Origin: Coptis chinensis
Taxonomy: Eukaryota > Streptophyta > Magnoliopsida > Ranunculales > Ranunculaceae
DNA length: 64,000 nt
Reading direction: 5' to 3'
NCBI GenBank assembly: GCA_015680905.1
Contig: CM027382.1
Coordinates: forward strand, 6,014,001 to 6,078,000
Shown: piece by piece, positions 24,776 to 36,559 of the stretch
How the letters are laid out: each line of letters starts with the position of its first letter
Position numbering within the stretch: the first letter of the stretch is position 1
Notes under the pieces: model-generated
Seen by the model: only the letters and a program-made list of their open reading frames with translations
Told to the model about the DNA's origin: nothing
Databases searched by the model: none
Made by a program: the position numbers and the translations under genes

Positions 24776-26173
24776 TATTTAATCTTTTTATCACATATAA
24801 ATGGGTGAAGGAACTTAAGACTGCATTTTGTTACTTATTATCATTTTATTTTAATGTTGTAGAGATGTTTTCAATAACGATCTTTGTGGAACAATTTCAA
24901 TGATAGGCCATTTAGAAGCTTTGCTCTTGAAAGGTACTTCCATTGCCCAGTTCTCCTTTTTCTGCTTCCTATTAAATTATTCATATGGTTGAGTGAAAAA
25001 AACAAGGGTGTTAATATTCTCACCCCTTCAACTTGATAACCTCCCCGCCCAAAAACCAGAATACCATATATACTCCTCGATCTAACGACCGCCCCAACCA
25101 TGCATCTTCTCTTTGAACAAAACTGATTCTTCAACGTAAGGTTTTCACCTTTTCAATTGATATTGAACGTATTGCACCCTACTCGAACTATGAACAAAAC
25201 TGTCTTTTAGCTACATCAACTATTTAAAACAGTGATGTGAAATTAAACGTATTACACACTAATCAACCTGTGAACAATGAGTGTTTTTTATTGGTGATAA
25301 ATTGGGTTTTTGATTGAGTTTATTGTTTTGGATTTAGGGGTTTTTTTTTTTTGTAATGGCATTTGGTTCAGTTTGGTGCAGGAAATTAATAACCAAAATA
25401 TTGGTTTTGGGTCTTTGGCACTTGAGGAAGAGCCTGTTCCATTGCCCCAAGGTATGAATTAGAGTTGAATTAATAAATTTGTGATATTGGTAGGAAGTAT
25501 CTTTGGTTTGAGGACTGACATCTGCGTATGGCATGAGAAAATCATGTGTTCCGTCTTCCTTATGGAATGTTGGATAATATGGAAAATTTTCTTTAGGGTG
25601 GATGAGGGGTTTCCCATCTCTCATTGGCTCATGGCACAAATTTGAGTCGAGGGGAAAGTTTTTTTTGCAGGGAATCGTTGCCAAAAAATACGTGTTTTCT
25701 TAGAAAATTCAAAGACACTTTTAGAATCCATAGCTTACGTCATATCAACCATAATGTATTAGTATTATGTCATTAGTATTGCAATATTCGTGTATTGATA
25801 AATTGAAATTGTCCAGTTTTGTTTTACTTCTTCAAGGCATCTTCTCAGGTATGGTTCCACTAGATTTCTTTCATTAAGGCATCAGTTAGAATCCTTGCAA
25901 ATATCACATTGTGGTTAAAGTTTTTAATAAGAGATATATACATATATGAAGTTTGGTAGCCTGAGTTTAAGTAACGACTTTTTTAGCATACAATTAGTGA
26001 ATGCCAAGAAAGGGTAGGATTAGACAATCACCCCCATGTAGCTGGTATCTGTAAACCGAGTTCTTAATTATCTTAACTTAATTTGTCTGATTTTGGTTAG
26101 ACTTTTTGGGGCAATTGTTCTTCTGATTTTGGTTCTTCTCTTTTGGTCTTCATTGCGAGTTATCATATCATTA
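24776..26173. other. Mosaic of exon-like scraps, unassigned
   Basis: Short plus-strand stretches look spliced but are not identified. One (about 24863-24937) reads like a leucine-rich repeat, NNDLCGTISMIGHLEALLLK. Another (about 25381-25451) reads EINNQNIGFGSLALEEEPVP and sits between acceptor-like and donor-like bases. Neither is enough to call a gene. Confidence 0.35.
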
Positions 26174-26551
26174 TCTATTCTACTTATATAAAAGGCTTGA
26201 TGAGCCGCCGTTCGTGCCCTTTGCAATTTTGTCATCTTTTGTTTCCTGAAATTTCTGGCGTAGTTTTTCTACACGTGTTCGCGTTATTTCTCTCCAGCTT
26301 AAAAAAAAACTGCTCAACTTCCATCGCCTCTTCCTTCACCTAAAAAAGAAAGAAAAACACTCTTCACCCATTATAGTTCTAAAGTGAATCCAGCTCTAGG
26401 TAAATGTTAATTTTTCATACGCTTACAATGTCTAATTTATAATATCAAGATTCTACTTTTGAGATATATGCTTATTTATTGGTGTCTTATTTAGCTTATT
26501 ATTATTTTGTTAAGCTACCATTGTATCATGTAGAAAAATTCCAAACCTATT

Positions 26552-26860
26552 GCCAGGACCTACCCCCCAACCTAGAGTAGCTAGGTGGGGAAGTAAAAGC
26601 AATCCTTGGGTTTCATTAGTACGAAATGAGCCACTTCAAATAGGTTCATTGCTCCGGCCCAGAATATGATTAATCCAGCATGGGCCATGTGAGCCCCGAG
26701 TAGTTTACCGGACAAATTGATAAGTCGGGCGCTCCCGACCCACCAAGCGAAGTCGGTGGTTTCTTGGTCACGACCAACTAAACTTAAAGTTCCATTAAAG
26801 AACGTTTCCACGGGGTAGAACCTCCTCAGGGAATATAAGGTTTTCACGAGGAATGTTGGA
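26552..26860 (-). pseudogene. psbC: Plastid DNA insertion: psbD 3' end / psbC 5' end (NUPT)
   Basis: The minus strand encodes a diverged N-terminal part of the photosystem II CP43 protein: [20 protein letters not shown], then [40 protein letters not shown] and [15 protein letters not shown]. After that it resembles the plastid [13 protein letters not shown] in a shifted frame. In plastid genomes psbD and psbC overlap, and the bases at the start (GAAAACCTTATATTCCCTG) also belong to the psbD tail. Many substitutions and a frame change mark an old nuclear copy of chloroplast DNA, not a working gene. Confidence 0.85.
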
Positions 26861-29800
26861 TTTGCAAATCCGACCTCATGTTGTTAATGAAACCCAGGTA
26901 CGTAGAGTATTTCACACAATTTTCAATACGGATACGTTTTATTTGGTTTTTACCGTTGACTATAAAAAAAGAAAATAAAAAAAATCTGTGATCTATAGGT
27001 TTTGAATGAAACTATGGTTACAATAAAAATTAAATTAAGTGTATTTTTAACATTAAAATATTGAATGTGTGTTAGTGCAATATGTTTTTGTTACACATCA
27101 CATATATGTCACCCCTGGTAGTTAGCTACTTATAATTAATTGTTCCAAGTAATTACAAATAGTTCTCGGAGCATCGAGCGAACAACTCTAAAACAACTCA
27201 AGTTCAGCTTCATTGCCAACTTCCTGCGAGTACTATTTCTCTAGCACTATCTCGATGCACAATCTCACGAAGCGCTCGAAGAGACAAAGATAGAGTCATA
27301 TCTTCAGCCACGGCTCAAGGAGGGAGATCTTCGTCTAATTGTTAATTAGAATTGTTTGTCAAGTTCTTAAACACATCGAACAATTTTCATTGTTATTAAA
27401 CGTTTTCCATTCTTTTTGCAGTTGAGGTTTGCATCTCTCAATTATTTTGTTAATTTTGCATTACATTACTCTGAGAAATTTTGTATATAAACGTCAGTAC
27501 ATGCAAAAAATTTCTTTTACGCATATCTTAACATGTTTAATACTTCAATTTTTTTCGTTGGCTCAATGCTATAGGTCTAATTTTATATATTTTTGAAGGA
27601 TGCAGGTTCCGAAGGCGGTGGGACTTGATGTGTGATCATTACCTCAGAAAATCGGTAAGACCTTTTATGTACTTTCGCTATTGGCTATATTTGTATTGTA
27701 ACTGAATCATGAGATCTAACTAATATAAATTAGTAATCCTATATCAAATTTCTTTAAATATTCATTTCACCGACTTATTTTTTAAAGGCTGCTCATGTGC
27801 TTATTGTGCGAGTTGGTGATCATAGATGAAATTGGAAGTAGGGTGTAAACCGTGACACTTTCTTTATGCCACTGCTCATTTCCTTATTAAGTAAACTTGG
27901 GACATATCATTACATGCTAGCCAAACGTAGATAAAAAGGCAATAGCTAATTTTTAATTTCAAGGAGTTACGTGTTTTGTGATTCAAATGGCTATAGAAAT
28001 GGACGATAGTAAAGTCTTCAGAGAGTCAGCCTATAGAAAGAGTTTGAAAACATTATTACTCGCTATAGTTAGTGTTATTTTCTTTGTAAGAGTTTGACCA
28101 CCATTTAGTTGTATTTCAAGGTACTCATTGATCTTTGTAAACCTCAATTGTGTTCATATTTGACTTTCTGTATCTTGATTTGGATTCGTCAAATTTCAAG
28201 GGAATGGTTGCAGTGGAAACTTAGTTACCACATTGTAGGTGTACCAAGGTCATATGATCATTTATGTGTAATGCATCGATCACCGTGTTAGTAGGATTAG
28301 AAAATAATTGGGGTCTTAATTGTCAAAATCCTTCGAACAATAAAATATAAATCACTATTTAACGGATAGAACTCAAAGGTTTAGCGTTGAAACTTACCTC
28401 TCCCGTAGTTAAAAAGCAAGTATCAATTTCTTCTCTCTCCCATAGAAGACAAAGTTTAGTCACACATATTTTTTGCAATTCATCTCAATCCATCGCTGGA
28501 AGGTATGTACTCACAAGTAAGTAATCTCCTCTTATGGGTTTTGTTTTCACCTGAAAGTCCAAACACAATCAAATGTATACTGATTGAGCTATTCTTCATC
28601 GAACTCATGATTACAAATCTTTTGTTGCAAGAATTCTTGAAGAAAGTGAAAAGGTCCAAGTATAAAATGTCAAATGCTTTATTACAAATATAATTCATAC
28701 TCTCGCCTCTTTTTTGCTAGAAAACAAGCAGTTCATTGTGTGAAGGTGTTCAAAAAGGCCTAGAATTATCGGCATACTGCACTGGCAGGTATGCTCCCAC
28801 CGTTGAGAAAGCAATGCTTCATTGCATGTTGTTTGAGTTAAATACTAATTTGTGTAGTTATTTGATGTTTCATTAAGTACATATTCTATGCAAATCACAT
28901 GTATTATTATAGGATATATGATTAATTCGTTGTAGAAACACCTAATTTTCATAATTTTAGTGTAACCCCAATGCATACCAAAAGTCTACAAAGCTTTTGA
29001 TACTTGGTTAAGGAATACTTGGGTAAGTTAAGGATTTTGGATAGTCGGAACTTTTATAAACTTTTAATTCTGTTTAATTGTCATTGGGGTTGAATTCTTC
29101 ACTCCAACTTTAATTTCTTTAACTTAAATGTTTAAGTACTTTGCTCTTCGCTTGAAAGTTACATTTCTAAATATTTTCCTGTGATAATTTTCCTTCACCA
29201 TTTTCATCTGCTATTTCGATCATTTACATTTATTTTGGTTCCAATTTGAAATTTCATACATGTAGATGGCTGTGATTTTGATCCTTTGACCTTAAGTATA
29301 TAGGCTTCTTCAGATTGACAAGGATTCATGAAATTCATGCTTTCACTTGGAAAACTATAAGCAAGGGAAGCAGGCACTAATGGTTGTTTGAAGGTGATTT
29401 GCACTAATGTGGAGGTTAGTTCAGACTCAATATAAATATGTTTTGCAAGATGTTAAGTATACTAACCTTTTTGTAGGGGTAGATTACCATAAAGATTTTT
29501 GGACAAGGTAAATCTATTTTATTTGTTGAATAACTTTGATAAATGGACGCCTCACACTGTATAGAGGAACTAACAGTCATGATGTAAATTATACAATGTT
29601 TTTAGAACATTTTAGATGCTCTAGAGAAACTAATGCCTTCTTAGGGAAGGAACTAAATTGTCTCGAGGCGTAAGAGTTATTTAAGCTGTCCGCGGCATTC
29701 GCCGAGGCGGTTAAATGCTTGGGTTAAACAATGAGATATATATATTGTTATGATTTTTAGGTTATGACAGGATTTTTAAGTTTATAAAATGTTGAAAATA

Positions 29801-29986
29801 CAGTGGAGACTTTGCCGAAATTTTTGTAAGATTATTCTGTCTTTGTTTAGTTTGGGTTTTGCTTAATTGGTCCGATCACGTCCGAGTTTCATAATGATTG
29901 TAGATGTCATGTGTCTTTGGTAATCAGTCATTATGAAATTTGGGGGGTGACATATATAGTTGATGGCAGATGACATGCACCTTGGT
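26861..29986. other. AT-rich interior of the Helitron-like region
   Basis: No gene is recognised. Several stretches (for example 27140-27330 and 28380-28500) have leader-like CT-rich or mixed composition next to donor-like GGTATG/GGTAAG sites, as might be left by captured gene pieces, but none can be assigned. Confidence 0.4.
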
Positions 29987-30393
29987 CAGTGCCGGCCCTG
30001 AGTTTCTAGTGGCCCGAAGCCAACTCTTAAAATGTGGCCCTATGTGTAAATTCACATGTCAAAAACAAAAATCGATGCATTTTTTGCCTAGCGTTATTAT
30101 TTGTTATCTCCTCTTTTTAGTCGAATTCCTTTTTGTTTTATGTAACAAATAAGATTTTATGCATCTTTTGACTTTGTAATATGTGAAACAGCAAGTAGAT
30201 TTAATAATTTCATTAACCATATATAAGCTACAATTAAGCCTATAATTATATTGTTCTTATTAATAAGTGTATATTGTAAGGTGTGTTAAATTGTTTCAGT
30301 AGACTCTAGTGGTGTACTGGTGGCCCTTACTTTGCCAAAATAATGGGGGCCCAAAGCGCTTGCTTGTGTGGCTTTGCCTCAGGGCCGGCACTG
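29987..30393. mobile_element. hAT-like MITE with 8-bp target duplication
   Basis: Terminal inverted repeats CAGTGCCGGCCCTGAG and CTCAGGGCCGGCACTG are perfect over 16 bases. The flanks ACCTTGGT (29979-29986) and ACCTTGAT (30394-30401) are an 8-bp duplication with one change. The CAGTGCCGGCCCTGAG end is typical of plant hAT elements. At 407 bp it has no transposase. Confidence 0.82.
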
Positions 30394-30401
30394 ACCTTGA
30401 T

Positions 30402-32485
30402 ATTGTCTTAATATGGTAAAATATATAAGTAGGAAGCTAGCTGTTACATGATTCATCATGGGTTAGGGGGTAACGAATCAAGCAGTAGCTAGACTTGCTA
30501 GCAATGTTTTTGAGTGTGGTTGATGATGCTATTTTGAACTTTGCCCCTCCACTGAATGTATAAGGGAAAAAAAAATTTGGGGTATTTATGATAAAAGTCA
30601 TTGAATGTAGCTGACAAGGTGTTCCTCTCTACCTATATTTTGGCACATTTAACGTCCAAAGTTCCTATCTGTTTTAGTGATGAGGTATGTTGGCTAAACT
30701 TTTTAAGTGATTATATTGCAAATTGGTTCACGGGGGATTCTATAAACTGCTCATTCCATTTCTACTCTTTTTTTATTGTTAAACTTCTATTTATTCACTC
30801 TACCGAGTGACTTTATATATATAATAAAGAACTTTTGTGGATTGACACCTTTTATGCCAAGGTCTATCTGAATACGTTTCTTTGTTTCGATGGTCCTGTG
30901 TCCTTAGGTCTACTCAAAATAGCTCAATGCATGTTCTTTTTTACCTAATAACGCAAGTGACACCGTACAATGGAAAAAAAACATGGATGGTTCTCACCAA
31001 AAGATATCTCATGGGAAGTGCTATGCAGTCACACAAAAACTATGTTGCTATATGTTACTTGAAATTTAATATGTGAATGGTTGGACTGTCTTAGTCTTAG
31101 CGGAATGAATGTATATGAACGTGCACACTGATCTTGACTCATGTAAAGGGCGGTAATAGATGAAGACCAATGGACGATGCTATATAACATGTCTATTCCT
31201 ATGTAAAACTTGATTTCTTGATAATAGTATATGGAGATCAACTTATCTTATAGATAGATAGATAGTTAAAGAAAAAGTCAAACTCATAGTGCTTTTTTAC
31301 TATTGAAGTTTCACATTCATAACTTGATTGCTTTAGCTTTTGTATTTTGACACACGACTTCGGTTACTTGGTGTTCTAAATTTGTACGTTTCATTGCATT
31401 GCTGTGGAGATGAAGAAATATTGCGAAGTTTCATTTCTATTTGAAAGTGTAGTTCGTGGTTATGGTAGAGACAAATTAAACACTAAGCACAACAAGAAAC
31501 TTGAGTGCATTATATCAAATAGTGAGAATGCCGAGAAGTTACCACAGACTGTATATTGGTGAGGCTCTTTGAGACACAAATCATCGTGTTTTAATATTTT
31601 CTCAAGTTTGTTTGAAACCAACATGTGTTTGAGAACTAATGTAAATAATATGCTATGCTTTTTTTTAGGGTGCAATGCTCACAACCAATACTAAAAAGTG
31701 GTGGGTTGTAATTTCTAGATAGAAGAGAGCATCAAAGATTAAAATAATATAAAATAATGCAAACATGGGGAGGGGCAAAGTTTCATTAATAACGAAACTC
31801 TTCAATTCCCTCTTTTTCTTCTTTATTTTCTTCATCTAAAAAAAGTAATATTTTTTCTCCAAAAATGGGAGGTTGATCCCAAAAGTAAATAAATAATTTA
31901 CGAAGAATAATGGAGGTTCACAAGTAGAACGTAGCAAACATTCCAAGGTAAGATATTTTTTCTTTCCTTTTATCTCTTTCTGATTATTCCATTAGTTGGA
32001 TTTGTAATAGATTTGTTTTTTATTTGTTCGGTGATTGTTTGTAATTAAATCCGCTTTTGAATGATTCCATATTATTGTCCAAATAAAGCAGTTGATTCTT
32101 TCATTGTTTAGTATAAGTCATTATATAGACACTTTTAATTGCTATGCAGTTAGTTTGTATTTAGACGTTTGTTTGTAAACCAACCATAGAAAGTAAGTAG
32201 CATAGTGAAGGAGATGGCAAACATTTGTGTGGTGCAAATGTGACTTATCTTAGGACAACCCAGTCTCGAAAATAACTGCCTTAAGGACAAGCTCTTAAAG
32301 TTGCATCTACTTCGAAAGACTATAGAATTCAGTTGTCATGTATAACAGTTTCATGGAGTAGTCCTAAGTACAAGGAATTGATGGAGCAAATGTCAATCTC
32401 CAAAGCAGGTAACTTGAATGATCAAATTGACTTGGGAATCTAAAGAAATTACATTTTTGTTGTGATAACTATTATTTGTCTTAAT
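30402..32485. other. AT-rich DNA before the nested LTR element
   Basis: No recognisable gene. An open stretch around 31410-31555 (MKKYCEVSFLFESVVRGYGR and on) is unassigned. A GATA run lies near 31252-31263. Confidence 0.4.
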
Positions 32486-32490
32486 ACTTC

Positions 32491-32920
32491 TGTTTCACCT
32501 CTAACTCTCTTGGAAATTAGTTCTCCTTTTTCTCAAGCACTCTTACAGCTCACAACACTATTCACTTTCCTCCTACACTATTACAACTATTGCTCGCTGT
32601 CTCTCCACCACTGCCCTCTCTTAATACACTACTCACTCCCTCTCCTTTTGGGTCGACTCCCTCTTTCTCCTAGGTCTCCCCTCCTTAGAATGATCAGTCC
32701 CCCCCCCTCTCTCTCCCTTCCTTTCTCTTTATATCTTTCCCTCTCTCAATCCTAGCCTTCCACCTATCCCTCTATCTTGCGGCCCTCTTCTTTCCACGTG
32801 TAGGGTTTCCGTACCGCGACCCACCGTCCTTGCTCCGATCCTATGCACCGCGGCTATGTACCTTCCGTTTACTTGGGCGCATCCACCCGCTGATATCCTT
32901 GGTTCCTTATCCTACCACAA
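32491..32920 (-). repeat. 3' LTR of the Tat element
   Basis: This is the left copy of the LTR, nearly collinear with 41510-41940. The plus-strand start is TGTTTCACCTCTAACTC. Its inner end is approximate because the last bases differ between the copies. The preceding 5 bases, ACTTC, match those after the other LTR. Confidence 0.85.
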
Positions 32921-33149
32921 ACGCGATCATGCTGCGATCGGGGAGTCAAGAGTCCGCCAGCTTGTTCCATCTTCCAGTCATGGCCTTACACCTTCCTTGC
33001 ATCACTGGATTCACGAGCCCCCACGTGCCTACGGCCTGCGCCTCCTCGTTTCTTGTGTCTCCACGCGTCACCTACTGGCTGGTTCCTTTTGGTGTCTCCT
33101 CGATTTCAGCTCCTTTCAAATTACGTTTTTACCCCTCCCTCTTATAAAA

Positions 33150-35600
33150 AGCCCGCTCGATTCTCCTTCTCTCTCATTTAGTCTCCACTTTCCTCTAAGT
33201 TTTTTCTTTTTCTCACCACCACTCACTCCTCTCCTCTTGTTTGGTTGCTCGAGCAAGCGCGCGGTTGTCTTCTCTGGTTTCCTTCTGCTAAGGCTCCTGT
33301 ACCAGCTGCTCTCGCCCCTTCCTTAGGTTGGCCTTCTTCTCTAACTAGTTCCCTTTACTTGCTGTATTGCACATTTCCCCTTTAAATTAGAGATTTTCCA
33401 TTCCCCCCACCTCTAGCCTGTCGTGACCGTGCGTCTTCTTCCATAAAGTCTTCCCCAAATGTCGGATTCCAGATCCGACGCCTCTTCCTCCTCCCCTTCT
33501 CGCAGTGTTGCCTCTCCACCTCCCCCTGACCCTACCAAGGTTCCATCCACCTCCGGGCAACCCCTTGCCCTTCCGCCGCCTGCAGCCATAGACCTAACCT
33601 TGAGGCTGTTAAGGTGGCTTACGGTATACCTGCTGACGTCATCTTAGAGCATGTGCCTGACCTAACTTACTTTCCTCATCTGGTCCCTTACAAACCGGGG
33701 TGTCTCGTGGCCACGGTAGGGTAGATCGTTGTCGGCCTCCGCTTACCCCTCACCCATCTTAACGTCGAGGTGTGCAACCATTTTAACATCCCCCCTTGCC
33801 AAGGCATTGGCAACTTTTGGAGGGTGTACGATGCGAACTATTACAATTGATATGGAATACCCAAGATAACGGTTCGCGATATGACCGCTCATTTTTATAT
33901 CAAAAAGAGTACCAAGGATGTCAGCGTGGGTTATCATTCTTTCTGTGTCCGCCCTAGAAAACAACATTTTGTCCTCCGTGCCACCTCATCAGACAAGGTG
34001 TGGCACCATTATCCACTGTATATCTCAGGAAACTTCCTATCCGCGGATCTTCCTTCCGAACTGAACCTTAATCATCTGGCCTTCCTTCCCAGTGGTGAGT
34101 CCCCTTTTTATTTACTCTTAAATGTGTATGTTCCTTGGTTTCTCATCTGATCTTGCAACTCCTTTCTACAGGTTGGCGTCCGGACTCGAAGTCGCGACCT
34201 TACGACCACATCTCCTCCACGATTTTCCAAAAGCTCTGCGAACTTGGACCCTCTCAAGCCGCAGCGGTACTTGGAATTGATCCTACCACAGCCACTACAC
34301 TACTGTCAAACCATCGCTTGAAGGTTATTGGAGGGTATAATTCCCCATTTTTTGCCCCCTTCCGCCCAAAGAGAGAAAGCCGCGGAACTCCCCCCTCCCA
34401 GAAAAAGACACCACAACAAGAAATCTCCCCACCGCCCATTGCCTGCCCGCTGTCCCCTAACCTCCCTCTTCCAACTCCCCTTCTCATTCCATAGCCCATC
34501 CTTTTTACCAATCCTTGACCACTTGGGAAGATCAATACCTATCGCCTCATTCTCCCTTTGCAACTTCCCCACCCTCTGACATGGGTGCTAACAAGCGAAA
34601 GCTCTTCGACAGCGACTCGAATGAGGATGTTGTCACCGAAATTGTCCCCTCCCCTGCCACCCGCTCGTCTCCTGCCCCGGCGCCTAAGCGTTCGCGGACC
34701 TCTGTGTCTGAGGAGGATCCGCCAATCAGTTTACTTCCCTACCCACGCCCCCTCGCGATGTAAGCGGCGGCGGGAAGGAGGTGGCTCCCGCCCGGCAAAA
34801 GGGTCTGGCGACCGCCCCTGCTTTTTGCCCTGCCTTCAAGGTCCAAAACCGCACCATCAATATCAACGATTCGGCCTTGGATAATCCTGCAGTGGCCTCC
34901 TCCCTGTTCTGTGGGTCCCATCTCCCCAAAGATCTTGCGTATGCTGAAGGGGGCATCTTTGACAATCACCAAACTTCATTATACACTGGCTGGGAGAAGG
35001 TACCCTTTTCCTTGCACTAGGTATCTTTCCTCCTCTTTCGAAGTAACTTGACTCTTGTTCTCTCTTTCAGATGAGCTTGGATATCTCCTACATGATCCGC
35101 GACCTCTTTGGCGCAAGGGCCAGAATTGAACAACTGGATAAAGAAGTCGCCCTCCTTGAACAGCAGAATTTGGCCGCGGAACTAGATAAGCTCAGAGCCC
35201 AGGACGAGCTCAAGACTGCTGATGCCTCCCACCTTCCTTATATGGATAAGGTTAATGACCGCTTGAGTCATCAGCGCGAAACCCTCCTATCGCAGCACAA
35301 TGCAGCTCTCTCCTCCCTCTCCCAAAAGCATCAGAACGATACAACGACCCTCCTCAAACAACATGAAGCTGACATGGATGAGCTCTAGGACCAATTCCGG
35401 GCCCAGGCTGACAAGAGGGTGGCCAAGAAGGTCAAGGAGGAGTACGACATGCTTATCAAAGAAGGCCGCCTCCTTCCTGAAGCACCTGCCGCTCCTCGAG
35501 GTCGCGGTGGCACCCTTGGAACCCGCTTGACGTGGCTGCGAATGCTGTCATAGAGGAGGCCGCCGATGCTGTCATAGAGAAGATGCTTAAATATGCCTTG
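33150..35600 (+). other. Antisense extra-ORF block of the Tat element (fossil)
   Basis: On the strand opposite to gag-pol, between integrase and the 3' LTR, lies a coding block. Near 33143 is TTATAAAAAG, which could be a TATA box, followed by a CT-rich leader. Segments include a Ser/Pro-rich start (MSDSRSDASSSSPSRS), a part resembling the plant putative gypsy-type transposon domain (LPLTHLNVEVCNHFNIPPC), nuclear-signal-like NKRKLF and PAPKRSRTS, and a coiled coil (ARIEQLDKEVALLEQQN). Related Tat elements carry such antisense ORFs, sometimes with introns. The function is unknown and this copy is decayed. Confidence 0.65.
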
Positions 35601-36559
35601 TGTTGAGATTAGCTCTGTTGTGCCCTTGCTAGGTCTCATTTGTTGCTGTTTTTGTCACACTTATTATGCTACATTTTGTCATGCTACATTTTGTTTTATT
35701 TCCCCTCCTAATCGGTTGAGGAAGACTGATTGTGATGTTTGTGTTATTCGCCTTGCTCAATATGTTTTTGTCTATGCTTTATCTGGGTGCGGGCTCAATA
35801 GTAGTGAAGCCCATACTTACATCTTTATCTCTCCTACTGGAAGCAACTCGATTTGCCTTCCCTCTCTTGACTCAGCGGTTTGCTTGCCCCTGTCTAGGCC
35901 GGGGCTCCTCACCTTCTCTTTACTCAGGTCGGACCCCTTGTACGCGGTCCATGGAAACCTCCTCGCCTCCACTCGCCTAGGACCTCATATCCGTCATGGG
36001 GCAACTCATTTTGCCCTAGTTGAGCTCGAACCTCTCGTCCGTGAATGGCTCCTCCCCTCCATTTCCTTCACTATGAGGATAAACAAAGTTCATGCAACAG
36101 TATTCATCCCAAAAGTGCTATGATTTTATATATATACAAATAGCTCATGCAGCTAATAGCTTCTCTCATTACATTCACTCGTGAAACTTTTTCAACAATC
36201 TTACATTCCACGGTCTCTCCACCATTCTCCCTTCCAGGGTTTGCAACCTGTAGGTGCCTGTCCCTCCCACATCAACCACCGTGTAGGGTCCCTCCCAAGT
36301 TGGACCCAATTTCCCCTCGCTCACTTTCTTTGTGCTGGGGGTCACCCGTCAAAGCACCCGGTTTCCCACTTTAAATCTCCTCAATCTCACCCTCTTGTTG
36401 TACTGCCTTTGCAGGCGGCGATGATATTCTTCCAGTTTAATGAGCGCGGTGTCTCTTCTCTCTTCAGCCAAATTCATGTCCCTGGACAGGATGCCCCAGT
36501 TTGACCCATTCTCGACAGCTTAGGTTCTAGTGGTTGCCGCCACCATTTCTGACGGTATC

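Noticed and set aside
24863-24937. Leucine-rich-repeat-like exon NNDLCGTISMIGHLEALLLK
   Set aside because: Only one repeat is present and flanking frames are closed; kept as part of the unassigned mosaic.
25381-25451. Exon-like plus-strand stretch EINNQNIGFGSLALEEEPVP
   Set aside because: It has splice-like borders but no family match and no partner exons.
25334-25684. 116-codon minus-strand open frame
   Set aside because: It overlaps the exon-like plus-strand stretch, shows no domain and has low-complexity ends; treated as a shadow.
32462-33326. Several plus-strand open frames over the left LTR and beyond
   Set aside because: They arise from CT-rich LTR sequence or its flank; the same frame recurs at the other LTR, so they are not separate genes.
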